Part shown: positions 17,102 through 25,223 of the stretch, one piece after another
Numbering within the stretch: position 1 is the stretch's first letter
How the letters are laid out: the number at the start of each line of letters is the position of its first letter
From: Streptomyces subrutilus
GTDB taxonomy: Bacteria > Actinomycetota > Actinomycetes > Streptomycetales > Streptomycetaceae
DNA length: 64,000 bases
Direction: 5' to 3'
NCBI RefSeq assembly: GCF_008704535.1
Contig: NZ_CP023701.1
Location: forward strand, 1,550,001-1,614,000
Made by a program: the position numbers and the translations under genes
Notes under the pieces: model-generated
Database searches by the model: none
The model's input: only the letters and a program-made list of their open reading frames with translations
What the model was told of the DNA's origin: nothing

Positions 17102-17236
17102 ATGCGCGTTCGTCGTATCACCGCCGGTCTGTTCGCACTGCTCGCCGCCGCCGTGCTGGTGGGGGCCGGGATCCAGGGCGCGGCGGCGTCGCACGGTTCC
17201 GTCGTGGCCATGAACAAGGCCGAGCTCGTCGGCTGA
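17102..17236 (+). CDS. Small secreted peptide precursor, 44 residues
   Basis: A short gene with a strong ribosome binding site (GGGGGGAAG about five bases before the ATG). The product starts MRVRRITAGLFALLAAAVLV, a textbook signal peptide: three Arg then a hydrophobic core. A likely cleavage site lies after GAAA, leaving about 15 residues (SHGSVVAMNKAELVG). It stands alone, 114 bases after the DedA gene and convergent with the amidase gene. The function is unknown; possibilities are a secreted signal or a truncated exported protein. Confidence 0.6.
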   Translation: MRVRRITAGLFALLAAAVLVGAGIQGAAASHGSVVAMNKAELVG

Positions 17237-17255
17237 GGTCCGCGGCCGGCCGTCG

Positions 17256-18668
17256 TCAACGGGCGAGATCCGGCAGGCGGCCGGCCCACGGCCGCACGGC
17301 TTCGAGCTGTGCGGCCACCTGGACCACGGTGGTCTCGTCGTGCTCCCGGCCCACCAGTTGCACGGCCAGCGGCAGTCCGTCGCTCCCGAACCCGGCCGGG
17401 ACGGACGCGGCCGGATTGCCGGTGACGTTCCACAGCGCCGTGTACGCGATCATCGGCAGCGAGCGGACCGCCGCGCGCAGCATTCCCGCCCCGTCCAGCG
17501 CGCCGACCGGGCCCGGCCGTGCGGCGACGGTCGGGGTGAGCAGCAGGTCGATCCGCTGGAAGACCTGGTTGGCGCGCACGGCCATCCGCTCCCCGGCCCG
17601 CACCGCGCGGGCCACGACCGGTTCGGGCGTCAGCCGGGCGAGCAGCAGGGTCTGGCGGGTGCGCCGCTCGACGAGGTCGGGCCGCTCGGTGCCGGCCGCC
17701 TCGAACCGGACCCCGCCGCCGAACTGCGGGACGAACGCCGCCGTGGTGTCGGGGTAGCGGGGGTCGACGGGCCGTACGTCGTGACCCAGTTCGCGCAGGG
17801 CCCGTACGGTCGCGTGCAGGGCCCGTACGTGCTCGGGGTGCGGGCGCACGCCGGGGGCCGCGGGCTTGGCCGAGTACCCGATGCGGAGCCGGCCGGGCTC
17901 GGTGCGCGCCGCCTCGGCGAATCCCGTCCGGGTGGGCCGCGCGGTCCAGCGGTCGCCGGCGGCGGGGCCGGCGAGCACGTCGTACAGGAGGGCGCTGTCC
18001 AGCACCGTCCGGGTGAGCGGTCCCACGGTCCCGAGGGCGTGCCACAGGTGCGGGTGCGGGGCGGTGGAGACGCGGCCCCGCTGCGGTTTGAGGGCGAACA
18101 GGCCGCAGCAGGCGGCCGGGATGCGCAGGGAGCCGCCGCCGTCGCCGCCGAGCGCGGCCGTGGCCAGGCCGGCCGCGACGGCCGCGGCGCTGCCGCCGCT
18201 CGATCCGCCGGGGGTGCGGGCGGTGTCCCAGGGATTGCGGGTGTATCCGTAGGCCGCGGACTCGGTGAACGGCCATTGCCCGAACTCCGGCATGGTCGTC
18301 TTCCCGACGACCACCGCTCCGGCCGCCCGCAGTCTGCGCACGGCCTCGGAGTCCCGGGCGGCGGGGGTGCGGTTGGCGGCGCCGCCGAAGGTGGTGACCT
18401 CCCCGGTGACGTCCAGCTCGTCCTTGACGGCGACCGGCACGCCCTCCAGCGGGCCGGCCGGGGCTCCGGCGGCGCGGGCGGCGTCCCGGGCGTCCGCTTC
18501 GGCCAGGGCCTGCGCGGCGCGGACGACGCGGAACGCGCCCAGGTGCCGGTCGAGCCGCTCGATGCGGGCGAGCGAGGCCTCGACCAGCCGCCGGGCCGAC
18601 ACCGCGCCCGTGCGCACGAGTTCGGCCTGCCGTGCCACGCCCGCGAGGATCAGCTCGGTGTCGTCCAT
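17256..18668 (-). CDS. Amidase signature family enzyme
   Basis: A 470-residue amidase. The Ser-cisSer-Lys triad is visible: Lys in VPVAVKDELDV (about 75) and the two serines in PGGSSGGSAAAVAAGLA with the following GGDGGGSLRIPAACCGLFAL (about 150-185). The family hydrolyses carboxamides, including GatA and general amidases. There is no GatB/GatC neighbour, so this is a stand-alone amidase, substrate unknown. The ATG at 18668 is preferred because GGGGGG lies just upstream; another ATG exists at 18686. It is convergent with the small secreted peptide gene. Confidence 0.92.
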   Translation of the reverse strand: MDDTELILAGVARQAELVRTGAVSARRLVEASLARIERLDRHLGAFRVVRAAQALAEADARDAARAAGAPAGPLEGVPVAVKDELDVTGEVTTFGGAANRTPAARDSEAVRRLRAAGAVVVGKTTMPEFGQWPFTESAAYGYTRNPWDTARTPGGSSGGSAAAVAAGLATAALGGDGGGSLRIPAACCGLFALKPQRGRVSTAPHPHLWHALGTVGPLTRTVLDSALLYDVLAGPAAGDRWTARPTRTGFAEAARTEPGRLRIGYSAKPAAPGVRPHPEHVRALHATVRALRELGHDVRPVDPRYPDTTAAFVPQFGGGVRFEAAGTERPDLVERRTRQTLLLARLTPEPVVARAVRAGERMAVRANQVFQRIDLLLTPTVAARPGPVGALDGAGMLRAAVRSLPMIAYTALWNVTGNPAASVPAGFGSDGLPLAVQLVGREHDETTVVQVAAQLEAVRPWAGRLPDLAR

Positions 18669-18795
18669 GGCGCCCCCCGGATGCACCGGCCGCCGACCGC
18701 GGTCCGGCGCCTGTGGTGTCGGTCATAGGAATGATCTTGAACAGCCAACGGAGCGTATCCGCGGCGCGGGGCGCGCACAACGGTGCCGAACCGGT

Positions 18796-18848
18796 CGTCC
18801 CGTCGGGACGGACCGTCGGGACGCAGGACCGGACCGCAGGACCGGACC
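18796..18848. repeat. Inverted repeat and 13-bp tandem duplication between zinc-ribbon and amidase genes
   Basis: CGTCCCG-T-CGGGACG (18796-18810) is a perfect short palindrome. It is followed by two copies of GCAGGACCGGACC (18823-18835 and 18836-18848). They lie downstream of the zinc-ribbon gene and upstream of the amidase gene; no function is assigned. Confidence 0.6.
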
Positions 18849-18880
18849 GCACGCGGTGCGCGCGTCGGCCGTGCTGACGC

Positions 18881-19132
18881 TCAGACGTAGGCGGTCGCGA
18901 AGAGCTCCAGGTGGCCGCAGCGCGGGCAGCGGTAGGCGTCGATCTGCCGGCGGGGCTTGCCCATGCGCTTCGCACCCCCGAACAGGCCGCGCTCCAGCGG
19001 CCCGGGGATCCAGCGGGCGTAACCGCGTGCGTGCTCGCCGGTGTCCTCGACGAAGCCCGGTTCCAGGTCGGTCGCGCCGCAGTGGGTGCACTTCACGCCG
19101 CTCGCATCGGTCACGTCGCTCGCATCGGTCAC
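18881..19132 (-). CDS. Small zinc-ribbon protein, unknown function
   Basis: An 83-residue protein with two CxxC knuckles: VKCTHCGATDL (about 14-24) and YRCPRCGHLEL (about 68-78). Between them is a basic stretch with WIPGPLERGLFGGAKRMGK. Such proteins bind one zinc; partners are unknown. The first 12 residues are a duplicated TDASxV. Three in-frame GTG codons (19132, 19114, 19096) could start it. I choose 19132 because TAGACT ends six bases upstream with no ribosome binding site, so it is probably leaderless. It is followed by the amidase gene in the same direction, 212 bases on. Confidence 0.72.
   Translation of the reverse strand: MTDASDVTDASGVKCTHCGATDLEPGFVEDTGEHARGYARWIPGPLERGLFGGAKRMGKPRRQIDAYRCPRCGHLELFATAYV
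19097..19132 (-). repeat. 18-bp tandem duplication carrying duplicate start codons
   Basis: Two 18-base units, each beginning GTGACCGATGCGAGCG, lie head to tail at the 5' end of the zinc-ribbon gene. Each supplies a possible GTG start, so loss of a unit by slippage would keep the gene intact. Confidence 0.75.
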
Positions 19133-19138
19133 GCCGCG

Positions 19139-19144
19139 AGTCTA
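19139..19144 (-). promoter_or_regulatory. Candidate -10 element, leaderless zinc-ribbon gene
   Basis: The minus strand reads TAGACT, six bases before the GTG at 19132. No ribosome binding site intervenes. Confidence 0.45.
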
Positions 19145-19154
19145 CGAAACGGCG

Positions 19155-20231
19155 TCAAGGCCCCAGGGTCCGCGAGCCGCCGACGGGCAGGTCCCAGAGG
19201 TCCTCGCGGGCCAGTCCGGCCCGGCCCCAGGCCGCCCTGACCCGGTGCAGGGGTTCGGTCACGGGCTCGGCGGAGAGCACGAAGGCGGCCCAGTGCATGG
19301 GGGCCATCCGCCGGGCGCCGAGGTCGAGGCAGGCCCGTACGGCTTCTTCGGGGTCGGCGTGGACGTCGCGCAGCCACCAGCGCGGCGCGTAGGCGCCGAT
19401 GGGCAGCAGGGCGAGGTCCAGGCCGGGGTGGCGGCGGCCGATCTCGCGGAACCAGTGGCCGTATCCGGTGTCCCCGGCGAAGTAGACGCTGCGCGGGGCC
19501 GGTCCGGGGGCCTCGGTGAGGACCCAGCCACCCCACAGGGACCGGCAGGTGTCGAGCAGGGACCGCTTGGACCAGTGGTGGGCGGGGACGAAGTCGAAGC
19601 GCACGCCGCCGAGTTCGGCCGACTCCCACCAGTCCAGCTCGGTCACCAGGGTGAAGCCGCGGCGGCGGAACCAGCCGGCGAGGCCGGCCGGGACGAAGAG
19701 GGGGGTGTGCCGGGGCAGCCGCTTGAGGGTGGGTGCGTCGAGGTGGTCGTAGTGGTTGTGGCTGATCACCACCGCGTCCACCGGCGGCAGTTGCGCCCAC
19801 GGCACCCCGACGGGCGTCATCCGGGCCGGGGTGCCGAGGATGCGCCGGGACCAGACCGGGTCGGTCAGGACCGTCAGGCCGCCGACCCGCAGCACCCAGC
19901 TGGCGTGCCCGGCCCAGGTGGCGCAGAGCGCGCCGGGGCCGGTGACGGGCAGCGGGGCGGGCGCGTACGGCAGGTCGGGGATGCCGCGCAGCCCGTCGGG
20001 GCCGGGCCGCAGGGCCCCCTCGCGGGCGAGGCGGGCGAAGGCGCGGAGGCCGGGGAGCGGGGTGGTGAGCCGGTCGGCGAAGGACCGCGGCCACCGGCGG
20101 TGCTCGCCGAGCGGGCGCGGGGCGGAGCGGGCCGGGGCGAGCGGGTCCGGGCCGGTGCCGGGGGCCGTCGAGGGGGTCGCCGACGGGGTCGCGGACACGG
20201 GGGCGTCGGGGGCGTCGGGCTGGTCCCTCAT
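19155..20231 (-). CDS. Metallo-beta-lactamase-fold hydrolase (NAPE-PLD/UlaG-like)
   Basis: A 358-residue enzyme. Residues 1-60 are a Pro/Ala-rich tail. The domain follows with ATWAGHASWVLRVGGLTVLT, the metal motif VISHNHYDHLDAPTL (HxHxDH), FVPAHHWSKR, YFAGDTGYGHW and MAPMHWAAFVLS. HNHYDH and the following Asp and His strands match the N-acylphosphatidylethanolamine phospholipase D-like branch, so a phospholipid-type phosphodiester is a reasonable guess. It is a different subfamily from the hydrolase at 15546. It ends only 22 bases before the zinc-ribbon start and starts 55 bases after the aminotransferase-like gene, so the three may be one transcription unit. Confidence 0.87.
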   Translation of the reverse strand: MRDQPDAPDAPVSATPSATPSTAPGTGPDPLAPARSAPRPLGEHRRWPRSFADRLTTPLPGLRAFARLAREGALRPGPDGLRGIPDLPYAPAPLPVTGPGALCATWAGHASWVLRVGGLTVLTDPVWSRRILGTPARMTPVGVPWAQLPPVDAVVISHNHYDHLDAPTLKRLPRHTPLFVPAGLAGWFRRRGFTLVTELDWWESAELGGVRFDFVPAHHWSKRSLLDTCRSLWGGWVLTEAPGPAPRSVYFAGDTGYGHWFREIGRRHPGLDLALLPIGAYAPRWWLRDVHADPEEAVRACLDLGARRMAPMHWAAFVLSAEPVTEPLHRVRAAWGRAGLAREDLWDLPVGGSRTLGP

Positions 20232-20285
20232 CGAGAAGTCTCCGTTCTCCGCGCGTCGGGTCGGGCTGCGGCCGGGGCCCGGTCC

Positions 20286-21512
20286 TCAGGCCAGGCCGCC
20301 CAGGGTGGATCCGAGGAGGTCCAGGGCGCGCCGCACGTGCGGGAGGCCGAGGGGGTCGCGGGCGTGCAGCGCGGCCAGCCGCTCCTGCGGGGTCGCGCCC
20401 AGCAGCGGCCCGGTCGACAGCCGCACCCGCAGCGCGCCGAGCTCGTCGGCGAACCGCTGCCCGCCGGGCGTCGGCACGCCGAGCCGGGCCCCGAGCCAGT
20501 CCTCCAGCTCCATCGCGTCGCCGACCCCCTGCCGGGCCAGCCCGGCCCGCAGCGGGCCGAGGTCGGCGTAGAGGTGCCGGCCGGCCTGCGGGGGCCGGGC
20601 GAGCGCACCCGCGGCGAGCAGCTCGCGGTGGGCGGCGGCGGCGACGGCGCCGTGCAGGGCGGCTTCCGCCCAGGCGCGCCCGGCGACGGCGTCCGGTTCG
20701 TCGAGCGCGTGCGCGGCGGCCGCCGCCACCGGTCCGGCGACCAGGGCTCCGGTGGCGGTGAGCACGTCGAGGGTCCGGGCCCGCAGCCAGGTTCCGCGCG
20801 GGGTGTCGGGGAAGCGGAGCACGGCGGCCGGCCAGGAGGCCGGGAGCAGCGCGCCGGCCAGGTCGACGAGGACGGCGGCCCCGTCGGGGAGCATCTCGGC
20901 GGGGCTGAGGACCAGGGTTTCGCGGGGCCGGTGGACGGTGTCGCGCCAGCTCTCGTCGCTGACGACGAACAGCCCGGCGGACTCGGCCGCCTCGCAGGCC
21001 TCGCGCAGCATGTCCGGCGGCGGGACGGTGGCGGTCGGGTCGTCGGCGGCCGACAGGAGCAGTACCCGCGGGTCGCCGCCCTCGGCGCGCACCCGCCGTA
21101 CGGTCTCCAGCAGCGCGTACGGGTCCGGTACGCCCCCGCACTCGGCCGGGGTCGGCACGTGGTAGGCCCGTCGGCCCAGCATCCGGACCTGCGGCGTCCA
21201 CCAGGCGGGACAGGGCCGGGGCAGCAGCACGTCCCCGCCGTGGGCGGCGAGCAGGGCCAGCAGCAGGGCCGGGGCGCCGGGGCCCGCGGCGACGTCCTGC
21301 GGGGCGGTCGGGAGCCCGCGCCGGCCCCAGTGGCGGCAGGCCGCCTCGCGCACCGCAGGCCCTCCGCCCGCCGGTTCGGCGGCGGTGCGTCCGGCGGCGG
21401 CGGTCAGGACGGAGAGCAGCTCGGGCAGTACGGGCAGGCCCGGCTGGGGCGCGGGCGGGCCGTACCGGACCGGGCCGCGGCCTTCCGCCGTCGTGCGCTG
21501 CATCCCCGCCAC
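20286..21512 (-). CDS. Aminotransferase class I/II-fold protein with no lysine
   Basis: A 408-residue protein. The fold of PLP-dependent transferases is recognisable: GPGAPALLLALLAAHGGDVLL corresponds to the cofactor-phosphate region. DVLLPRPCPAWW and FVVSDESWRDTV follow, where the Asp that holds the pyridine nitrogen is kept. At the place of the catalytic lysine (usually SxSKxxxxPGxRxG) it reads LVDLAGALLPASWPAAVLRF. I read through the whole translation and found no lysine anywhere. It therefore cannot form the internal aldimine and is probably a non-catalytic or repurposed fold. The GTG at 21512 is used; an ATG at 21503 is also possible. Gene order suggests a link to the metallo-hydrolase. 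Confidence 0.7.
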   Translation of the reverse strand: MAGMQRTTAEGRGPVRYGPPAPQPGLPVLPELLSVLTAAAGRTAAEPAGGGPAVREAACRHWGRRGLPTAPQDVAAGPGAPALLLALLAAHGGDVLLPRPCPAWWTPQVRMLGRRAYHVPTPAECGGVPDPYALLETVRRVRAEGGDPRVLLLSAADDPTATVPPPDMLREACEAAESAGLFVVSDESWRDTVHRPRETLVLSPAEMLPDGAAVLVDLAGALLPASWPAAVLRFPDTPRGTWLRARTLDVLTATGALVAGPVAAAAAHALDEPDAVAGRAWAEAALHGAVAAAAHRELLAAGALARPPQAGRHLYADLGPLRAGLARQGVGDAMELEDWLGARLGVPTPGGQRFADELGALRVRLSTGPLLGATPQERLAALHARDPLGLPHVRRALDLLGSTLGGLA

Positions 21513-21675
21513 CGCTCGCCCGCCTTCCGCCGTCGCTCCACCCGGCTCACCCGACCCTGACCTTTATACGATTATTTGTCCCCCGCTGCACCATCACGAC
21601 GGTCGGCCCGGTCCTGCCCGCCCTCGGGGCACACGACACCCTTGGCACGCACACCCCGTGTCCACATGTCAAAAC

Positions 21676-21690
21676 GCATATCTCATATGC
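21676..21690. promoter_or_regulatory. Candidate operator overlapping the -35 region of the methyltransferase gene
   Basis: GCATAT-CTC-ATATGC is a perfect palindrome in an otherwise very G/C-rich chromosome. It lies about 14 bases upstream of a TACCGT -10-like hexamer (21704-21709), where a repressor would block polymerase. Confidence 0.5.
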
Positions 21691-21703
21691 CGAACGGAAC
21701 GTC

Positions 21704-21709
21704 TACCGT
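21704..21709 (+). promoter_or_regulatory. Candidate -10 element for the methyltransferase gene
   Basis: TACCGT, 33 bases before the ATG at 21743. A GAGGAG ribosome binding site lies between. Confidence 0.4.
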
Positions 21710-21742
21710 GGGCACCTCGCTTCGACGAAGAGGAGTCGCCCC

Positions 21743-22618
21743 ATGAACACCGCCGGGAACGCCGGGAGCCGAGCCGGGCGCGTGGCCGAGGACGGCCGGA
21801 ACACGGCCGGGGGGAGCGCCGTCTACACCCACGGCCACCACGAGTCGGTGCTGCGCTCGCACCGGTGGCGCACCGCCGAGAACTCGGCCGCGTACCTGCT
21901 CGGCGAGCTGCGCCCCGGCCTGTCCGTGCTGGACGTGGGCTGCGGCCCGGGCACGATCACGGCCGACCTGGCGCAGCGGGTGGCGCCGGGCGGCCGGGTC
22001 ACCGCCGTGGACGCCTCGGCGGAGGTCGTGGAGCAGGCCCGGCGGCACGCGGCGGAACGCGGGCTGACCGGGATCGCGTTCGCCACCGCCGACGTGCACG
22101 CGCTGGACTTCCCCGACGACTCCTTCGACGTGGTCCACGCCCACCAGGTCCTGCAGCACGTCGGCGATCCGGTACGGGCCCTGCGCGAGATGCGGCGGGT
22201 GTGCCGGCCCGGCGGGGTCGTGGCGGCCCGGGACGCCGACTACGCGGCCATGACCTGGTACCCCGCCGCGCCCGGTCTGGACGCGTGGCTGGCCCTCTAC
22301 CGGCGGGTGGCCCGCGCCAACGGCGGCGAGCCGGACGCGGGCCGGCGGCTGCACGCCTGGGCGCGCGGGGCGGGCTTCACCGAGGTGGCGGCCTCGGCGA
22401 CCTCCTGGTGCTTCGCGACCGGGGAGGAGACCGCCTGGTGGTCATCCCTGTGGGCGGACCGCACGACGGCCTCCGCGTACGCGGAGGCCGCCACCCGCGG
22501 CGGCCACGCCACCCCGGCCGAGCTCGCGTCCCTGAGCGCGGCCTGGCGGGCCTGGGGCGCCCACCCGGACGCCTGGTTCTCGGTCCTGAACGGCGAGATC
22601 CTGGCCCGGGTCCACTGA
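21743..22618 (+). CDS. Class I SAM-dependent methyltransferase (UbiE-like)
   Basis: A 291-residue enzyme with clear motifs: motif I VLDVGCGPGTITADLA (about 70-85), acidic end of strand 2 in VTAVDASAEVVEQA, motif II DDSFDVVHAHQVLQHVGDP, and motif III MRRVCRPGGVVAARD. This order is that of UbiE/COQ5-type C- or O-methyltransferases. The N-terminal 35 residues are variable. AGAGGAG lies nine bases before the ATG. The C-terminal third (WWSSLWADRTTASAYAEAAT) is typical of actinobacterial stand-alone members with unknown substrate. It is divergent from the lysine-free aminotransferase-like gene, with an A/T-rich stretch and a palindrome between them. Confidence 0.9.
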   Translation: MNTAGNAGSRAGRVAEDGRNTAGGSAVYTHGHHESVLRSHRWRTAENSAAYLLGELRPGLSVLDVGCGPGTITADLAQRVAPGGRVTAVDASAEVVEQARRHAAERGLTGIAFATADVHALDFPDDSFDVVHAHQVLQHVGDPVRALREMRRVCRPGGVVAARDADYAAMTWYPAAPGLDAWLALYRRVARANGGEPDAGRRLHAWARGAGFTEVAASATSWCFATGEETAWWSSLWADRTTASAYAEAATRGGHATPAELASLSAAWRAWGAHPDAWFSVLNGEILARVH

Positions 22619-22761
22619 CCCGGCTCGACCGGATCCGCCGCCACGGAGCGACGACGGCCCCGCCCGCCTCCGGGTCGCCCCGTACGAGAACGGTGCCCGC
22701 CCCGCGGAGCGGCCCTCCCCTGACCCGTGCCGCGGGGCCCGCGGTCCCGGCGTCCGGGCCC

Positions 22762-23589
22762 TCAGCCGTTGAAGCGGTCCGGGTCCGGGCCGGTGCGCTC
22801 GTCGCGGTTCAGCGCGGAGATCTCGCCCATGTCGCCCGCGCCGAGCTCGAAGTCGAAGAGGTCGAAGTTCTCCTCCATGCGCTCGCGCGTCGAGGACTTC
22901 GGGAAGACGATGTCGCCGCGCTGGAGGTGCCAGCGCAGGGTCACCTGGGCCGGCGACTTGCCGACCCGCTCCGCGATGCGCACGATGGCCGGGTCGTCGA
23001 GCACCTTGCCCTGGGCGATGGGAGACCAGGCCTCGGTGGCGATGCCCTGTTCGGCGCCGAAGGCCCTGACCTCGTCCTGCGTGAGGTAGGGGTGCACCTC
23101 GATCTGGTTGACCGCGGGCACCACCGTGCTGCCGTCGAGCAGCCGGCGCAGGTGGTGGGGCTGGAAGTTGGACACCCCGATGGCCTTGGCGCGCCCCGAG
23201 CGGTAGATCTCCTCCATCGCCCGCCAGGTCTCCACGAAGTCGCCCCTGCCGGGCAGCGGCCAGTGGACGAGGAAGAGGTCCAGGTGGTCGAGGCCCAGTG
23301 CGGCCAGGGTGCCGTCGAAGGCCCGCAGGGCGTCGTCGTGCGCGTGGGCGCCGTTGTCGAGCTTGCTGGTCACGAAGACCTCGTCGCGGTCGAGGCCGGA
23401 GTCCCGGACCGCCTGGCCGACGCCCTTCTCGTTGCCGTACATCTCCGCGGTGTCGATGTGCCGGTAGCCGGCCGCCAGCGCGGCCAGGGTCGTCTCCCGG
23501 GTGTCCTCCGGGGGGATCTGGAAGGTGCCGAAGCCGAGCTGCGGGATCCGGACGGCGTTGTTGAGGGTGACGGTCGGTACTGCGGTCAC
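22762..23589 (-). CDS. Aldo/keto reductase (2,5-diketo-gluconate reductase type)
   Basis: A 275-residue NADPH-dependent reductase of normal size. The catalytic tetrad is present: Asp and Tyr in RHIDTAEMYGNEKGVG (about 42-57), Lys in VFVTSKLDN (about 76) and His in LFLVHWPLP (about 108). The cofactor loop IVFPKSSTRERMEEN is near the C-terminus. These enzymes reduce aldehydes and ketones to alcohols. The GTG start has AGGAG eight bases upstream. It follows the aldehyde dehydrogenase gene by 67 bases in the same direction, so the pair may detoxify or use the same aldehydes by reduction and oxidation. Confidence 0.93.
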   Translation of the reverse strand: MTAVPTVTLNNAVRIPQLGFGTFQIPPEDTRETTLAALAAGYRHIDTAEMYGNEKGVGQAVRDSGLDRDEVFVTSKLDNGAHAHDDALRAFDGTLAALGLDHLDLFLVHWPLPGRGDFVETWRAMEEIYRSGRAKAIGVSNFQPHHLRRLLDGSTVVPAVNQIEVHPYLTQDEVRAFGAEQGIATEAWSPIAQGKVLDDPAIVRIAERVGKSPAQVTLRWHLQRGDIVFPKSSTRERMEENFDLFDFELGAGDMGEISALNRDERTGPDPDRFNG

Positions 23590-23656
23590 GGTGGCTCCTG
23601 GGGTCGCCGGTTTCGAGGCCGGTGAAGAACGGGGGGTGGAGAGGGGAACGGGAGGG

Positions 23657-25072
23657 TCAGCCGGCGATGCCGCGCAGTCGCGCGTCGGGCGGCAGGATGC
23701 GGACCAGCTTGCGGTTCACGAACTCCTGCGTGCCGAGCTTCGACAGCTCGCGCCCGTAGCCCGAGCGCTTGATGCCGCCGAACGGCAGGTCGGGCTGGGT
23801 GGAGGTCGGGTGGTTGACCCAGACCATGCCGGTCTCGATGCGCTCCGCGACCCGACGCCCGCGCTCCACGTCCGCGCAGAAGACGGAGCCGCCGAGGCCG
23901 TACCGGCTGTCGTTGGCCAGGGCGACGGCCTCGTCCTCGTCGGCCACCCGGTAGACCACGGCGGCGGGGCCGAAGAGTTCCTCGGCGTAGGCGCGCATGC
24001 CCGGCTTGACGCCGGTGAGGACCGTCGGTTCGACGAAGGCGCCGGGGCGGTCGATCCGGTGGCCGCCGGTGACGAGCTCCGCCCCCTGCTCCACGGTCTC
24101 GCGGATCTGGTCGGCCAGGTCGGCGGCCGCCCGTTCCGAGGAGAGCGGGCCGAGGGTGGTCGCCTCGTCCGCCGGGTCGCCCGGCCGCAGCTCCTCGAAG
24201 GCGCGGCGCAGTCCGTCCACGAAGTCGTCGTGGATCTCGTCCAGCACGATGAACCGCTTCGAGGCGACGCAGCTCTGGCCGGTGTTCGCCATCCGGCCCG
24301 CCACCGCGGCGCCGATGGTGCGCTCCAGCCCCTCGCGGTCGAGGACGACGAAGACGTCGCTGCCGCCGAGCTCCAGCAGGCTGGGCTTCATGTTCCGCCC
24401 CGCCCGTTCGGCGACCTCGGCGCCCGCCTTCTCGCTGCCGGTCAGGGAGGCTCCGCGGACCACCGGGCTGTCGATGACGCGCGCGATCTCGTCGTGGCTC
24501 ACGAAGAGGTTGGTGTAGACCCCCTCGGGGGCCTCGGCGTCACGGAACAGGGACTCCAGGGCCAGTGCCGACTGCGGGCAGATGCCGGCGTGCTTGACCA
24601 GGACGGTGTTGCCCAGGACCAGGTTGGGGCCGGCGAACCGGACCACCTGGTAGAGCGGGAAGTTCCACGGCATGACCCCCAGCAGGACTCCGAGGGGCTC
24701 GCTGACCAGGTACGCTTCCCCCTCCTCGACGTCGAGCGGCTCGGCGGCGGCGAACTCCGGGCCGTGCTCGGCGTAGTAGTCCAGGATCGACGCGGCGAGG
24801 TCCACCTCTCCGCGCGCCTCCGCGATGAGCTTGCCCATCTCCAGGGTGATCGTCCGGGCCAGCTCCTCCTTGCGCTCGCGCATCAGTCCGGCCGCGCGGG
24901 CGACGACGGCGGCCCGCTCGGCGATCGGCCGGGCCCGCCAGGCCTCGAAGGCCCGGCCCGCCGTTTCGACCGCGTCGTCCACCGCATCGCCCTCGATGGC
25001 GTCGAATTCCGCGAGGGTCTCACCGGTGTACGGGTTGACGGTCGCGAACGGGCTCTTGCGCTGGTCGGACAT
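23657..25072 (-). CDS. NAD(P)-dependent aldehyde dehydrogenase (succinate-semialdehyde dehydrogenase-like)
   Basis: A 471-residue member of the ALDH superfamily. Visible landmarks are [14 protein letters not shown] (about 135), the general-base Glu in [14 protein letters not shown], the nucleophile Cys in [14 protein letters not shown], and [11 protein letters not shown] then [15 protein letters not shown] near the end. The [11 protein letters not shown] opening and GGIKxSGYGRE ending are those of succinate-semialdehyde/short-chain aldehyde dehydrogenases. I choose the ATG at 25072 because GGAG lies six bases upstream; another ATG two codons earlier has no room for a site. It heads an operon with the aldo/keto reductase. 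Confidence 0.92.
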   Translation of the reverse strand: MSDQRKSPFATVNPYTGETLAEFDAIEGDAVDDAVETAGRAFEAWRARPIAERAAVVARAAGLMRERKEELARTITLEMGKLIAEARGEVDLAASILDYYAEHGPEFAAAEPLDVEEGEAYLVSEPLGVLLGVMPWNFPLYQVVRFAGPNLVLGNTVLVKHAGICPQSALALESLFRDAEAPEGVYTNLFVSHDEIARVIDSPVVRGASLTGSEKAGAEVAERAGRNMKPSLLELGGSDVFVVLDREGLERTIGAAVAGRMANTGQSCVASKRFIVLDEIHDDFVDGLRRAFEELRPGDPADEATTLGPLSSERAAADLADQIRETVEQGAELVTGGHRIDRPGAFVEPTVLTGVKPGMRAYAEELFGPAAVVYRVADEDEAVALANDSRYGLGGSVFCADVERGRRVAERIETGMVWVNHPTSTQPDLPFGGIKRSGYGRELSKLGTQEFVNRKLVRILPPDARLRGIAG

Positions 25073-25107
25073 GAACATCTCCAGGACGACGCGTAGGGGC
25101 GCAGGCC

Positions 25108-25122
25108 GGAACGATCTGTTCC
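25108..25122. promoter_or_regulatory. Candidate operator palindrome upstream of the aldehyde dehydrogenase
   Basis: GGAAC-GATCT-GTTCC is a perfect 5-bp inverted repeat, 36 bases upstream of the ATG. Spacing of five argues against a LexA site (four). It could bind a local repressor. Confidence 0.35.
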
Positions 25123-25223
25123 GCCTCTCCTCCGGCTACCCGGCACCCCAGGGCGCAAACCGCTCGTACGTCCGGATTGGGTACATGTGTCCGACGGTGC
25201 GGGCCCGGACCCGGGCCCCGGCC

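Noticed and set aside
25108..25122. LexA box reading of GGAAC-GATCT-GTTCC
   Set aside because: The spacer is five bases, whereas the LexA core needs four; kept only as a generic palindrome.
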